From the IMG/VR virus record IMGVR_UViG_3300031673_000096, positions 1-47,198 of that record: a stretch of DNA of 47,198 nucleotides. One strand, given 5' to 3'. The translations under genes were made by a program, and so were the position numbers. This document shows, one piece after another, positions 17,048-25,026 of this stretch (position 1 is the first letter of the stretch; every line of letters starts with the position of its first letter). Source of the DNA: a virus. The notes beneath the pieces are model-generated. The model searched no databases. It saw only the letters and a list, made by a program, of their open reading frames with translations, and was not told where the DNA came from.

Positions 17048-17800
17048 TCAGTATCCTATAGCTATCCAGAAAAACGGGATTGTCCCATCCATACTGTCAT
17101 TTCGGTCAATTTTGAAATTGGCGGCTGAAACCGAAGTGACCGGCAGGACACTTTGCATACCGGACTGTTTCCCGATAGTTACGCAGGCCACACATCCCGT
17201 TGGAAAGGCATCGGCAAAAGTAAAAGTTTCTTCGGTATCCAGGGTCGAATTGGCAGTCCCCATTTTTACTATAAACCCGTTAGGAATCTCGCAGCTTTCT
17301 CCGCCAATATAAGGTGAAGGGTCGAAAGCGGCCGGAATGCTGTCGTCAACATATTTCTTGTTGGCTATCATCGCGTCCGTCGTCGGTGCCGCAGAAGAAG
17401 CCATTAAGGACTCATCTGCCAGAGTAGCAATATTACTGAAAGTCTTTGCACCGGCAATGGTCTGATCGCCCGTCATCAAAACGACGTCCTGTACTTCTGC
17501 CCAGGCCGTGCCGGTCCAGTAATACTGCTGGTTTGCCTCGTCGGTAGCGATAGCGATACAACCCTTTGTAGTTGTCGCCGGTACGGGGAATGCCGATTTG
17601 AGCCCGATGTAAGACACGGTGCATTCGCCCGGCTTATGCTCCCCGACGTCCGTATGGCCCGTCTCATCGAGGTAGGCCTGGTGCTGGACGGCGAGCCGTT
17701 CCCGGACATCTTTGCGAATCTGTCTCTGGTAGTCGTCTAATTCATAGCCGAAATTATCGTCATCAGGGAATTCTTCCTGCCATGCTCGTGTTAAACTCAT
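17048..17800 (-). CDS. tail fibre protein with gp53-like C-terminal domain
   Basis: 250 residues. A charged helical N-terminus (DDYQRQIRKDVRERLAVQHQ) is followed by short phage-fibre motifs (MTGDQTIAGAKTFSN; PTTDAMIANKKYVDD, a common trimerising segment). The C-terminal domain has the pattern IPNGFIVKMG...FTFADAFPTGC...FFWIAIGY, characteristic of the phage tail-fibre gp53-like C-terminal (knob) domain that binds receptors. GGAGAAAA lies upstream of the ATG. The upstream flank holds the HNH promoter on the opposite strand. Confidence 0.8.
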   Translation of the reverse strand: MSLTRAWQEEFPDDDNFGYELDDYQRQIRKDVRERLAVQHQAYLDETGHTDVGEHKPGECTVSYIGLKSAFPVPATTTKGCIAIATDEANQQYYWTGTAWAEVQDVVLMTGDQTIAGAKTFSNIATLADESLMASSAAPTTDAMIANKKYVDDSIPAAFDPSPYIGGESCEIPNGFIVKMGTANSTLDTEETFTFADAFPTGCVACVTIGKQSGMQSVLPVTSVSAANFKIDRNDSMDGTIPFFWIAIGY

Positions 17801-17821
17801 AGTATTTTCTCCGAAATATTC

Positions 17822-17889
17822 TTGAAAGGTATTTGGAAATGTGTATAATAAGCGAGCCGCAAACGGAGATTAGGCTCCGAAAACGGCTC
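17822..17889 (+). promoter_or_regulatory. promoter and structured 5' leader of HNH gene 1
   Basis: TTGAAA (17822-17827), 16 bases, TATAAT (17844-17849). Four bases later a 36-base hairpin begins: outer stem CGAGCCG... with CGGCTC (17854-17889) and inner stem CGGAG/CTCCG. It is followed by TCTAACC and, after a gap, CTATTAAGGAG, the ribosome site of the HNH gene. The outer stem and the 16-base spacer are the same as in the copies at 3216 and 29286, whereas the inner stem differs on both sides, so pairing rather than sequence is conserved. Confidence 0.8.
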
Positions 17890-17919
17890 TAACCGCAACC
17901 AACTATTAAGGAGTTGATT

Positions 17920-18489
17920 ATGGCTGAAACAATCGTAACAAAAACATGCCGGGTTTGTAAAGAAACAAAACCAATCTCGGAGTTTTATACAGACCGAACA
18001 CACAAAGATGGCTATAAAAATATTTGCAAAAGTTGCCGTTTGCAACAATGTAAACAATATAGAAAAACCAAAGAATATAAAGATGCTCAAAAGCGATATA
18101 ATAAAAGTGAAAAAGGCAAGGCCAGAAAGAAATGGTACGACAAAAGCGAAGAAGGTAAGGCCACAAGGAAGCGGTATCGCCAAAGCGAAAAAAGCAAAAT
18201 TTCTTTTCAAAGATATCGATTTCTTCGATCTGAGTATGTTAAAGCTAAGAATGCGGTTAATAATGCAATCAGGGTTGGAAAAATTAAGCTTGTGAATCAG
18301 TGTCAATGTCAATATTGCGAAAATACAGCTCAGATATATCATCACAATCTCGGTTATGATCCCGATCATTGGTTGGATGTTATTCCCGTGTGTCGCCCAT
18401 GCCATTACATTCTTCATAATTACACTCCGAGGTTCGCACCATCAACAGGGACCATGCCTTTCTCGATGCCGCCCAATTCAAGTGATTGA
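17920..18489 (+). CDS. HNH homing-type endonuclease, inserted on the opposite strand
   Basis: 189 residues from the ATG at 17920 (AAGGAG upstream). The N-terminus has a zinc-binding region (CRVCKETKPISEFY...CKSC), the middle is a lysine-rich repetitive linker with YxKSEKGKA-like units, and the C-terminal HNH core reads CQYCENTAQIYHHNLGYDPDHW...VCRPCHYILH (cysteine pairs plus HH and H). Free-standing HNH endonucleases cut DNA lacking their gene and spread by repair. The gene sits between tail fibre and adaptor, against the direction of the operon. Its last 70 bases overlap the adaptor gene antisense, so its C-terminal tail is adaptor sequence read backwards. Confidence 0.85.
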   Translation: MAETIVTKTCRVCKETKPISEFYTDRTHKDGYKNICKSCRLQQCKQYRKTKEYKDAQKRYNKSEKGKARKKWYDKSEEGKATRKRYRQSEKSKISFQRYRFLRSEYVKAKNAVNNAIRVGKIKLVNQCQCQYCENTAQIYHHNLGYDPDHWLDVIPVCRPCHYILHNYTPRFAPSTGTMPFSMPPNSSD

Positions 18490-19142
18490 TCGTTCAGAAT
18501 TATTTCAGCCAACCGCTTGGTTGCCTTGTTTTCAAAATACTCCATTGAAGGATCTTTGGCCCATTCCAGGGCCAACGCAGTCGCTTTCCATTCGATAAGA
18601 TTATGGAACTTGGTTGTAAATACGTTTGTGTCGTCGTCTTCCACCAGAAGCGGGAGGTAAGACCAATATTCCATATCAAAAATAAATGCCTCATCGCTGT
18701 TACAGGAATGATCGGGCAAACAGAAAAGCCATATCTTGAACTGCTCGATACAGAAATGGGTCGGCTTCCCCTTGTCCAGCAGGTAAGCGAAATAAGGGTC
18801 GTCCTCGATATCGGTCTTGTGCAATTTAGTCAGCGGCACGCGGTTATCGTCGGCGTCGATAAGTTCGACGTTCTTATCCTTGCGGAACTCCCATGCTCCG
18901 GCTGTCGTGCCGTCCGGCAGGTCGTACTTGCGCTGCAAATCTATCGTGGACGCCTGGACCTCGTTGACGAGGAACGATAGGTCATGGGAAATGAGTTGCC
19001 CGTTCGGAAGGATGACCTGCCCTTCGCAGCTCCATCGGACGGCATCGTTGATCCAGCCGTTGAGCATAGCGGTCGTCAGGTTCGTAAACTGCTCGCCTTC
19101 GATATTGTCGGTAACATTAGTTATGATTTCCGAAAACTGCAT
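18420..19142 (-). CDS. head-tail adaptor protein
   Basis: 240 residues from the ATG at 19142, chosen because GGAG lies ten bases upstream; upstream in-frame starts run into the terminator. The sequence (MQFSEIITNVTDNI...LNGWINDAVRW) resembles phage adaptor proteins that bind under the portal. They typically begin with a helical segment with F and T and carry the INDA.RW-like motif, followed by a beta-rich centre and a C-terminal helix (LIEWKATALALEWAKD). A terminator just before the start implies attenuated read-through. Confidence 0.65.
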   Translation of the reverse strand: MQFSEIITNVTDNIEGEQFTNLTTAMLNGWINDAVRWSCEGQVILPNGQLISHDLSFLVNEVQASTIDLQRKYDLPDGTTAGAWEFRKDKNVELIDADDNRVPLTKLHKTDIEDDPYFAYLLDKGKPTHFCIEQFKIWLFCLPDHSCNSDEAFIFDMEYWSYLPLLVEDDDTNVFTTKFHNLIEWKATALALEWAKDPSMEYFENKATKRLAEIILNDQSLELGGIEKGMVPVDGANLGV

Positions 19143-19158
19143 TTTCTTCATACTCCAT

Positions 19159-19195
19159 AAAAAAAACCCCACACATGGCTTTGCCACGCATGGGG
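19159..19195 (-). terminator. intrinsic terminator between adhesin and adaptor
   Basis: On the minus strand a 13-pair stem (CCCCATGCGTGGC with GCCATGTGTGGGG, G-U pairs included) with a three-base AAA loop is followed by eight T residues (19166-19159). The run of T ends just before the ribosome site of the adaptor gene. It would reduce adaptor transcript relative to the upstream adhesin unless another promoter lies between. Confidence 0.8.
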
Positions 19196-19240
19196 CTCTC
19201 TTTCAAGGTATCCCAATCTCTCTATTGACTTTTTACTTAC

Positions 19241-22200
19241 TTATACTTTCGACCAAACAGCCGAACTTACTTCACCGGTCTTGCTCCATTCACAATCGCT
19301 CGCATCCGACACCGGCGTCCATTCGGCTGAGCTGCCTTCGGTCGGGGGTTGCCAGTCGGGCAATCGCACGCAGGCGACTGCATCGGCCAGACCAATGATA
19401 TCGGACACGGCAACGACAAAGGCAACACCTGGTTGAACGATATCGACCACATCGGTCAGGAGCAGAGAATCGAAAACATCCACATTAAAAACCGTCAATA
19501 AAACAGTCTGCTCGTCAATGACGGTAAGGGTATCGTAGACCGAGACTTCATAGACGGCAAACTGCTGTTCGATTGATTCCGAAAGCGATATCGTATCGTA
19601 CACATTGACCGAGAGCTCGCTCGCTTCCACAAGAGTAACATCGGCAGCGTCGTTCAGACCAAGCGAATCGGAAACGAATATTTCCAGTACTGGAACTTCG
19701 AGGCCGGTAACATCCATAACGCCTACCGAATCGGAGGCCAATACCTCAAGGACCGGCAGTTGTATCGTCGTTTCATCAGTCACGCCAACAGAATCGAATA
19801 CGCAGACTTCATAGACGGCGATCTGTGTAGTTGTAACATCCGATACGCCAATCGAATCAAAGACTGATACTTCAAGAGCCGGGATCTGGGCCGTCGTTTC
19901 ATCAGTGAGGCCAATATCATCGTAAGCAGATATCTCATAGACGGCGATCTGAACATCCGCTTCATCGCTTACTCCAATATTATCGGCAACCGACAGTTCG
20001 TAGAAATTCAACATGCCGGCCGTGGCTTCCGTCACCTGAACATTGTCATAAACATAAATGTTCAATACGGCTGCATCCTGGCGGATCGCCGTGGCGCCGT
20101 CCGTGAGCCCTATGATGTCGCCGACAGCAATTTCCAGTAACGGATAGAAAGTATCGACCGCATCGGTCAGACCAATGGTATCGTAGACTGAGACTTCCAG
20201 AACGGGCAATTCGACTACGATCTCGTCTGCCAGCCCTATACTGTCAGATACGAAAACTTCTAATACAGAGATGGATATTTCGACGGCATCCGTGAGGCCA
20301 ACTAAATCCGATACCGACACTTCCAGGGCTGGAATCTGAACAGCGTCCTCATCGCTAAGTCCTATAGCATCGGCAACGGAAACTTCTAAAACTGCAATTT
20401 CAACAGCAACATCATCACTCAACCCTATTCCGTCAGTAACCAAGGCCTCGTACAGAGACAAAGCTGCATCAACTGCCTCCGAAAACCCAATACTATCGCT
20501 AACAGAAATCTCTAATACCGGTATCTCGTTAGCGACATCATCAGTTAAACCTATCGAATCAAACACGGATACTTCCAGGACCGGTATTTCAACAGCGGTT
20601 TCATCAGCCAAACTGATACTGTCAGTGACCGAAACCTCATATAAATCCAGGGCCAAATCAACCGCATCGGCCAAGCCAATATCGTCTGAAACGAATATTT
20701 CCAGCACCGGGATTGATATATTCACATCATCCGTGAGTGAGATTTCGTCAAAAACCAAAACCTCTATTGTTGGCACAAGCAGAGTTACTTCATCAGTTAG
20801 CCCAATATCATCTGAGACTGAGACTTCAAGAATTGGAATCGAGGCGGAAGCTTCTTCGGAGGCGCCAATATTGTCAAAGACGTTTATAAATAGAGAGCTT
20901 CCAGCAACAACCTCAACATTGACAAAATCTGTTACGCCAACAGAGTCAACCCCAGACGCAAAATGTATTCCTATATTTGTATTAACTGTCCATCCCAGAC
21001 CTTCTAATGTTGCTTTATCAGTTTCGCCACCTGCTGATGGAGCAGCATTATTACCCGCCAAATCCAGCGTATTGAATGCCCCATCGACGCCACTATCCAC
21101 AATATCGGAAAGGATGTTATCGACTTGTGACTCTGTCAAAGAACAGTCATCCATGTCGACTCCGTCTATGCTTGCTGTTAGGTCAGCGAATGCACCAGAG
21201 GTCGTATCGTAATCAAACGAAGTATTATTTGCCGTGAGAAAATCAAGTAAAGGCGGCCACGTCCACTGTGAAATATCACCAGAAAGAGAAGTGTTATAGC
21301 ATTTGAAATCCACTAAACCAGTTGAATGCGTCCATCCAGATATATCTCCTGTAACAGAAGTGTTTTGCAGGTATAAATCGTAGAGAGTATTAGGAAATGT
21401 CCAACCAGAAATATTGCCAGAAACCGATGTGTCAGCGAGGCTAAGAATTTCCAGAATGGTATTAAATGTCCAACCAGAAATATCGCCAGAAACGGATGTG
21501 TTATGAATGGACAGAGTATCTAACGCAACAGGAAATGTCCAACCAGAAATATCACCAGAAACGGATGTGTTGTAAGCATAAAAGAGTTCTAAACTACTCG
21601 GTAACGTCCAACTTCCAATATTACCAGATACCGATGTGCTTTCTACTCTAAAGGTCTGAACGCTGTTCGGAAGTGACCAACCAGAAATATCGCCGGAAAC
21701 GGATGTGGTTGCAAGATTTATAATGCTTAACCCAGTTGGCATTGTCCAACCGCTGATATCACCTGAAACATTAGTGTTTTGTAAAGAAAAATAAGTTAAA
21801 TCATCTGGCAATTCCCATGACGCAACGCTTCCATACACATCATCGTTATATAAATTTATATAAGTTATAGAATCATAATCACTGCAAACATATTCAATTT
21901 TGTCGTCAGTGGATACAGATATGCTCCCTGCCACTCCAGATGTTAAACTGCTGTCGTAGGCATCGTTAATCCAAACCTCTACCGTACCGGAGGGAAAATT
22001 AAATTGTGGAGTTATGGTCGTGTCGGATGAAGCATAGACGGTCAATACGACGGCTGCATCCTGGCGGATCGCCGTACAGCCGTCTGTGAGTCCTATGATG
22101 TCGCCGACAGCAATTTCCAGTAACGGATAGAAAGTATCGACCGCATCGGACAGGCCAATTGTATCGGAAACTGAGACTTCAAGAGGCGGCGGCGTCTCAT

Positions 22201-22711
22201 ACGTCACCTCCATCGTCACGTAGTCGATATAAACGTTGGAGTTATTGCCTGTCGGTATGACAGCAAGAGCCACGCCGAAATCTGCATCCTTCACCCAGGC
22301 TGCCGTTAAAGAATTGCCCCAGAGATTGTCCGCTGCCCCTATCGTATAAATCGTCTCGCCAGTCGCTATAGCAAGTGGTATTGGCGTTGAAGCAAGGTTT
22401 GTCCCTACCTTGTTGCCGTCAACATCCAGAAGCTGCGCTAACGCAATTCCAGATGCACCAATGGTATAGTAGCCCTCAACCCTGACTGTGATACCAAGAA
22501 TTGTCGCGCCAGCCGGAACAGCACTAAAGTCGAAACCTTTAGCCTTCAACACATAAGATTCAACACCGCTATCAAAGGCGGCATCGTCAATGTAAGCATA
22601 GGCAGCGTCATTAGCCTTGATATTGTCCGGATCGATCCATGTCAAATGATCGTAGGGAGCCTCCGACGTTGTCGATGCTACTGTCGGATATTTTGCCCCT
22701 GTTGTTGCCAT
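19241..22711 (-). CDS. large repeat-rich adhesin-like virion protein with leucine-rich-repeat block
   Basis: 1156 residues. Residues 1-175 form a beta-sandwich-like N-terminal domain (VTMEVTYETPPP at its end). Two copies of a 21-residue repeat (LEVSVSDTIGLSDAVDTFYP) follow. Then come nine or so BspA-type leucine-rich repeats near residues 295-500 (unit DISGWTFPNTLYDLYLQNTS), then about 25 more copies of the 21-residue repeat (consensus LEVSVSDSIGLTDAV) to about residue 1110. A short tail is rich in W and S (SSAEWTPVSDASDCEW). Repeats of this type build extended surface structures. The start overlaps nothing and has AAAGAGA upstream. Receptor binding or decoration is the likely role; no catalytic motif is seen. 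Confidence 0.75.
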   Translation of the reverse strand: MATTGAKYPTVASTTSEAPYDHLTWIDPDNIKANDAAYAYIDDAAFDSGVESYVLKAKGFDFSAVPAGATILGITVRVEGYYTIGASGIALAQLLDVDGNKVGTNLASTPIPLAIATGETIYTIGAADNLWGNSLTAAWVKDADFGVALAVIPTGNNSNVYIDYVTMEVTYETPPPLEVSVSDTIGLSDAVDTFYPLLEIAVGDIIGLTDGCTAIRQDAAVVLTVYASSDTTITPQFNFPSGTVEVWINDAYDSSLTSGVAGSISVSTDDKIEYVCSDYDSITYINLYNDDVYGSVASWELPDDLTYFSLQNTNVSGDISGWTMPTGLSIINLATTSVSGDISGWSLPNSVQTFRVESTSVSGNIGSWTLPSSLELFYAYNTSVSGDISGWTFPVALDTLSIHNTSVSGDISGWTFNTILEILSLADTSVSGNISGWTFPNTLYDLYLQNTSVTGDISGWTHSTGLVDFKCYNTSLSGDISQWTWPPLLDFLTANNTSFDYDTTSGAFADLTASIDGVDMDDCSLTESQVDNILSDIVDSGVDGAFNTLDLAGNNAAPSAGGETDKATLEGLGWTVNTNIGIHFASGVDSVGVTDFVNVEVVAGSSLFINVFDNIGASEEASASIPILEVSVSDDIGLTDEVTLLVPTIEVLVFDEISLTDDVNISIPVLEIFVSDDIGLADAVDLALDLYEVSVTDSISLADETAVEIPVLEVSVFDSIGLTDDVANEIPVLEISVSDSIGFSEAVDAALSLYEALVTDGIGLSDDVAVEIAVLEVSVADAIGLSDEDAVQIPALEVSVSDLVGLTDAVEISISVLEVFVSDSIGLADEIVVELPVLEVSVYDTIGLTDAVDTFYPLLEIAVGDIIGLTDGATAIRQDAAVLNIYVYDNVQVTEATAGMLNFYELSVADNIGVSDEADVQIAVYEISAYDDIGLTDETTAQIPALEVSVFDSIGVSDVTTTQIAVYEVCVFDSVGVTDETTIQLPVLEVLASDSVGVMDVTGLEVPVLEIFVSDSLGLNDAADVTLVEASELSVNVYDTISLSESIEQQFAVYEVSVYDTLTVIDEQTVLLTVFNVDVFDSLLLTDVVDIVQPGVAFVVAVSDIIGLADAVACVRLPDWQPPTEGSSAEWTPVSDASDCEWSKTGEVSSAVWSKV
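19370..20960 (-). repeat. array of about 25 degenerate 63-bp coding repeats
   Basis: Each unit encodes 21 residues close to LEVSVSDSIGLTDAV plus a short hydrophobic linker (IPV, AL.L or similar). On the plus strand the units show recurring words such as GATACTTCCAG, CATCAGT and CCAATA. Units differ by several bases each, but remain in frame throughout. A further two units lie near 22070-22190, before the leucine-rich block. Confidence 0.85.
20068..20197. repeat. direct repeat A (130 bp)
   Basis: Matches 22051-22180 with about 10 differences in 130 bases. A central stretch of nearly 60 bases is identical (it starts CCTATGATGTCGCCGACAGC). It encodes the unusual unit pair containing DTFYPLLEIAVGDIIGLTDG and AIRQDAA. 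Confidence 0.9.
21230..21835 (-). repeat. leucine-rich-repeat block
   Basis: About nine in-frame units of roughly 66-70 bases, each encoding a variant of VSGDISGWTFP..L..L.L.NTS. On the plus strand they recur as TGTCCAACCAGAAATATC and ACGGATGTG words. The pattern is of the BspA / bacterial surface leucine-rich-repeat type. Confidence 0.85.
22051..22180. repeat. direct repeat B (130 bp)
   Basis: Partner of 20068-20197. The two copies are in the same orientation and enclose the leucine-rich block and about half of the 63-bp repeat array, some 1.85 kb. Recombination between them would remove the whole block in frame. Confidence 0.9.
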
Positions 22712-22720
22712 GAAATCTCT

Positions 22721-23494
22721 TTACGGGTATTGTTTCCCTGTCGAAAGGTCAATGTGCTTACAGAATATGTTCGTATCGCACAAGAACGGATACTTCTTCC
22801 GTCCAATCTTAGGCCAGCCAGACCGTTTCAAAACATTATCTTTAATAACTCGAGCGCACCAGTTAAGGTCGGAAGTGCCGCTGCCGGAAGCGAAAGAGTT
22901 CGTATCGCGGTCGTAATAGCATTTGGCCGGAGTCTCGAAGACCTTCCTTGTCTTGCGGCCGCCGACGGTTTCGTACTCCTCGCTCTCGTTCCACATCAGC
23001 TTGATAAGCGATGAATGGATCAGGAGAAATCCCGTGGGAACGCCGTCGGCCCAGACCTTGTCGCCTATTTTGAAATCTTCATAAGCGCCCGTGCCCAGGC
23101 CTCGATAGAGAACCGGCTCGGTGTAATTGCTCTTGAGGTAATACAGGCCGCTCACAACGGGAATGGTCGCTTTCTTCATATACTGATTCAGTTGCAGGAA
23201 GGCGTCGGGCGGCGCAATAACATCATCCTCCCAAAGAAGCATCCACTCGTAGCCCTGGTTGACTACATCCTCGCAGCCGAAGTTCTGGGCGTCGGCAACC
23301 AGGAAGTGCAAGGGCACGGTACAACCTAATCCCAAAGAACGGCCCCCCGCGGACCAGTTGGGGGGCGTAGGCTGCCCGTGCCGAGACATTGACCATTCCA
23401 TTCGCACAATGCCCAGGGAGGCCGTGACGATCAGTAATCTATTCCTCGGGTTCCCGTTCGCTCCGCTCTGTATCAGCTTGGCGCCGCCTATCAT
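22721..23494 (-). CDS. GT-A type glycosyltransferase
   Basis: 257 residues from the ATG at 23494 (AGGTG just upstream); an in-frame extension to 23554 overlaps the upstream small gene more deeply. A Rossmann-like opening (RLLIVTASLG, residues 19-28) is followed by the acidic sugar-nucleotide/metal motif LWEDDV (about 87-92) and a later substrate-side segment (WADGVPTGFLLIHSSLIKL). A C-terminal part with DLNWCARV and CDTNIFCKHID completes the fold seen in GT2-like and related transferases of phages. It lies next to a methyltransferase and the repeat-rich adhesin gene. The donor and acceptor are unknown. Confidence 0.7.
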   Translation of the reverse strand: MIGGAKLIQSGANGNPRNRLLIVTASLGIVRMEWSMSRHGQPTPPNWSAGGRSLGLGCTVPLHFLVADAQNFGCEDVVNQGYEWMLLWEDDVIAPPDAFLQLNQYMKKATIPVVSGLYYLKSNYTEPVLYRGLGTGAYEDFKIGDKVWADGVPTGFLLIHSSLIKLMWNESEEYETVGGRKTRKVFETPAKCYYDRDTNSFASGSGTSDLNWCARVIKDNVLKRSGWPKIGRKKYPFLCDTNIFCKHIDLSTGKQYP

Positions 23495-23585
23495 CGTCAC
23501 CTGGCTTGACAGGTGCGGGCTTGACGGTTTCGGTAATTTCGACATTGACTGCATCGGTTATTTTCACTCCGTCACTTTGAGTCAT
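23439..23585 (-). CDS. 48-residue acidic-basic peptide
   Basis: AAGGAG precedes the ATG at 23585, one of the best ribosome sites in the window. The peptide begins MTQSDGVKITDAVNVEITET and ends in a charged tail (DDDRRRQADTERSEREPEE). The ITDAVNVEI part recalls a single unit of the virion repeat. It overlaps the end of the methyltransferase gene and the start of the glycosyltransferase gene in other frames. Function unknown. Confidence 0.55.
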   Translation of the reverse strand: MTQSDGVKITDAVNVEITETVKPAPVKPGDDDRRRQADTERSEREPEE

Positions 23586-24165
23586 TTTTAACTCCTTTTT
23601 TCTTCGGTGACATTTCAACCGCATCGTCCGGCCTCTGCTTATCGAACTTCGGTTGCATTACAGGTTTTCCTTTTTTGTCTTTGCGCGGCTCCATGATGAT
23701 CTCAATGCAGCCGTTCAGAGAAAACACGCTCCTGATGATCTTCCACGGCAGGGGCTTCTTGTAACTGCAACTGTGCCACAATTGAAAATCGGGATCGAAG
23801 AACTGGAACGTCGCTTCGTTGGGGCACATATAATGCGCCGGGTGGGCTGCCTCCAGGTAACTTCCGGCATAAGGACAGCTCAAGAGCAACTGGCCATCGT
23901 GCCGGCATATACGCCACAGTTCATCCATGACCTGAAAGCGGTATTTCGGCTCTATATGCTCCCAGATATGCGACATCAAGACCTGAAAACAGCTTCTGTC
24001 GGGCACGGGCCAGGGGAACCGCTGAATGTCCCAGACGATGTCCACGCCGGGCTGCCTGTACTGATCGAGACCGACAAATCCCTTCTGTTTGAATTGCCCG
24101 CAGCCTATATCGAGCTTAATGCCGCTGGCTTTTCGGAATAACGCTTCGTTCACTCTTTTTGCCAT
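23572..24165 (-). CDS. class I SAM-dependent methyltransferase
   Basis: 197 residues from the ATG at 24165; the longer frame to 24318 overlaps the upstream gene and lacks a ribosome site. Motif I is IKLDIGCGQFKQKGF (about 17-31), followed by an acidic motif VGLDQY, a post-motif SHIWEHIEP typical of type-11 methyltransferases, and LLLSCPYAGSY. A lysine-rich C-terminus (MEPRKDKKGKPVMQPK) is unusual. Such small enzymes in glycan cassettes often methylate sugars. The context between glycosyltransferases supports that here; a protein or nucleic-acid substrate is not excluded. Confidence 0.75.
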   Translation of the reverse strand: MAKRVNEALFRKASGIKLDIGCGQFKQKGFVGLDQYRQPGVDIVWDIQRFPWPVPDRSCFQVLMSHIWEHIEPKYRFQVMDELWRICRHDGQLLLSCPYAGSYLEAAHPAHYMCPNEATFQFFDPDFQLWHSCSYKKPLPWKIIRSVFSLNGCIEIIMEPRKDKKGKPVMQPKFDKQRPDDAVEMSPKKKGVKNDSK

Positions 24166-24190
24166 CAGCCAAAATGTCCCTTCCGCTATT

Positions 24191-24664
24191 TTAGGTCGTC
24201 GAATAACGCCATTCGTATGAGCAGTTAACGCTCTGCGTGGTAGCCAATGCCGAAGAAGCGAAAGCTTTGCCTGCCAGCAGCGAGCCGGACGAATTGGCAA
24301 ACACCCCGATATTGGCAATCGTTACGGCGCCCAGTGCCCCGTCAAAGGCTACGGACATGCGGGCGGTCAAACTGTCAATAACGGAACTCTGGGCAAAAGC
24401 CGAGTAGTAATCGGAATGGCTGTCAGCAAGTTCCACATCACTGCCCACGGGGTTGCCTGTTCCACTACCAAGCCTGAGACCGGCGGCCTGGACGGATGCG
24501 GCTCCTATCGGGGCGGCGACGATGCAACTGTTCAAGCCGTAGTTGGTAATCTGGTTTTCAAACCAGCCGGAATCGCCAACTATCTTTTTCGTTTTCTTGT
24601 CCACGATTTGCAGACGTGCGAAACCCTTGATGCCAATGCAACTTGTTAATTTTTTAATTCTCAT
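24191..24664 (-). CDS. probable virion decoration or tail-associated protein
   Basis: 157 residues. The sequence (GFARLQIVDKKTKKIVGDSG...WFENQITNYGLNSCIVAAPI) matches a recurrent type of phage structural protein that starts with a strand-rich segment, followed by an alanine-, serine- and glycine-rich beta domain. AAAGGGAG lies upstream. It is shape-similar to the two paralogues at 12.2-13.8 kb (an N..TNYGL-type helix followed by a beta C-terminus ending CSYEWRYS), so it may be a third, diverged relative. No catalytic motif. Confidence 0.55.
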   Translation of the reverse strand: MRIKKLTSCIGIKGFARLQIVDKKTKKIVGDSGWFENQITNYGLNSCIVAAPIGAASVQAAGLRLGSGTGNPVGSDVELADSHSDYYSAFAQSSVIDSLTARMSVAFDGALGAVTIANIGVFANSSGSLLAGKAFASSALATTQSVNCSYEWRYSTT

Positions 24665-24735
24665 TTCAATACTCCCTTTTATGTAATTGTTAAGGCAGGT
24701 AAATACGCTTGCTTTTATTGTTTCCTTCCCGCCCT

Positions 24736-25026
24736 TTACTTTTTCTTCGGTTTGGCCTTCGGTTCTTGTTTATCCGGCTCATCCGGCACTACCCCCGGCT
24801 CTTCTCGATGCACGGCAAGCAGATGCTCCTTGAACAACTCGGGAGTCTGCCTGACCGCGCCGCACAATTTGCAGGTCAATCCCGTTTCCTTGACGGGCGG
24901 TACCGGGGCTTTCGCCGACACATCAACCTCTTCACCGGAACTCGGATCGTAATAAACACCATCCTGTTTCCAGAGGGTTCCGCTCTTTGAGCCGGCGATA
25001 TCGTAAGGTCTACTTTTGTCTAACAT
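24736..25026 (-). CDS. small protein with a classical C2H2 zinc finger
   Basis: 96 residues. The central motif CKLCGAVRQTPELFKEHLLAVH (given as C-x2-C-x12-H-x4-H, residues about 52-73) fits the C2H2 finger spacing, including a leucine at the hydrophobic core position. The N-terminus contains WKQDGVYYDPSSGEEVDV, and the C-terminus is proline-, glutamate- and lysine-rich. CAGGAG lies upstream, and its 5' end overlaps the end of the methyltransferase-GT9 gene. C2H2 fingers are rare in phages; DNA or protein binding is possible. Confidence 0.65.
   Translation of the reverse strand: MLDKSRPYDIAGSKSGTLWKQDGVYYDPSSGEEVDVSAKAPVPPVKETGLTCKLCGAVRQTPELFKEHLLAVHREEPGVVPDEPDKQEPKAKPKKK

Noticed and set aside
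19370-20960. CRISPR-like array suggested by the regularly spaced repeats
   Set aside because: Units are contiguous coding repeats without spacers, are in frame, and encode a protein repeat; no cas genes or leader are present.
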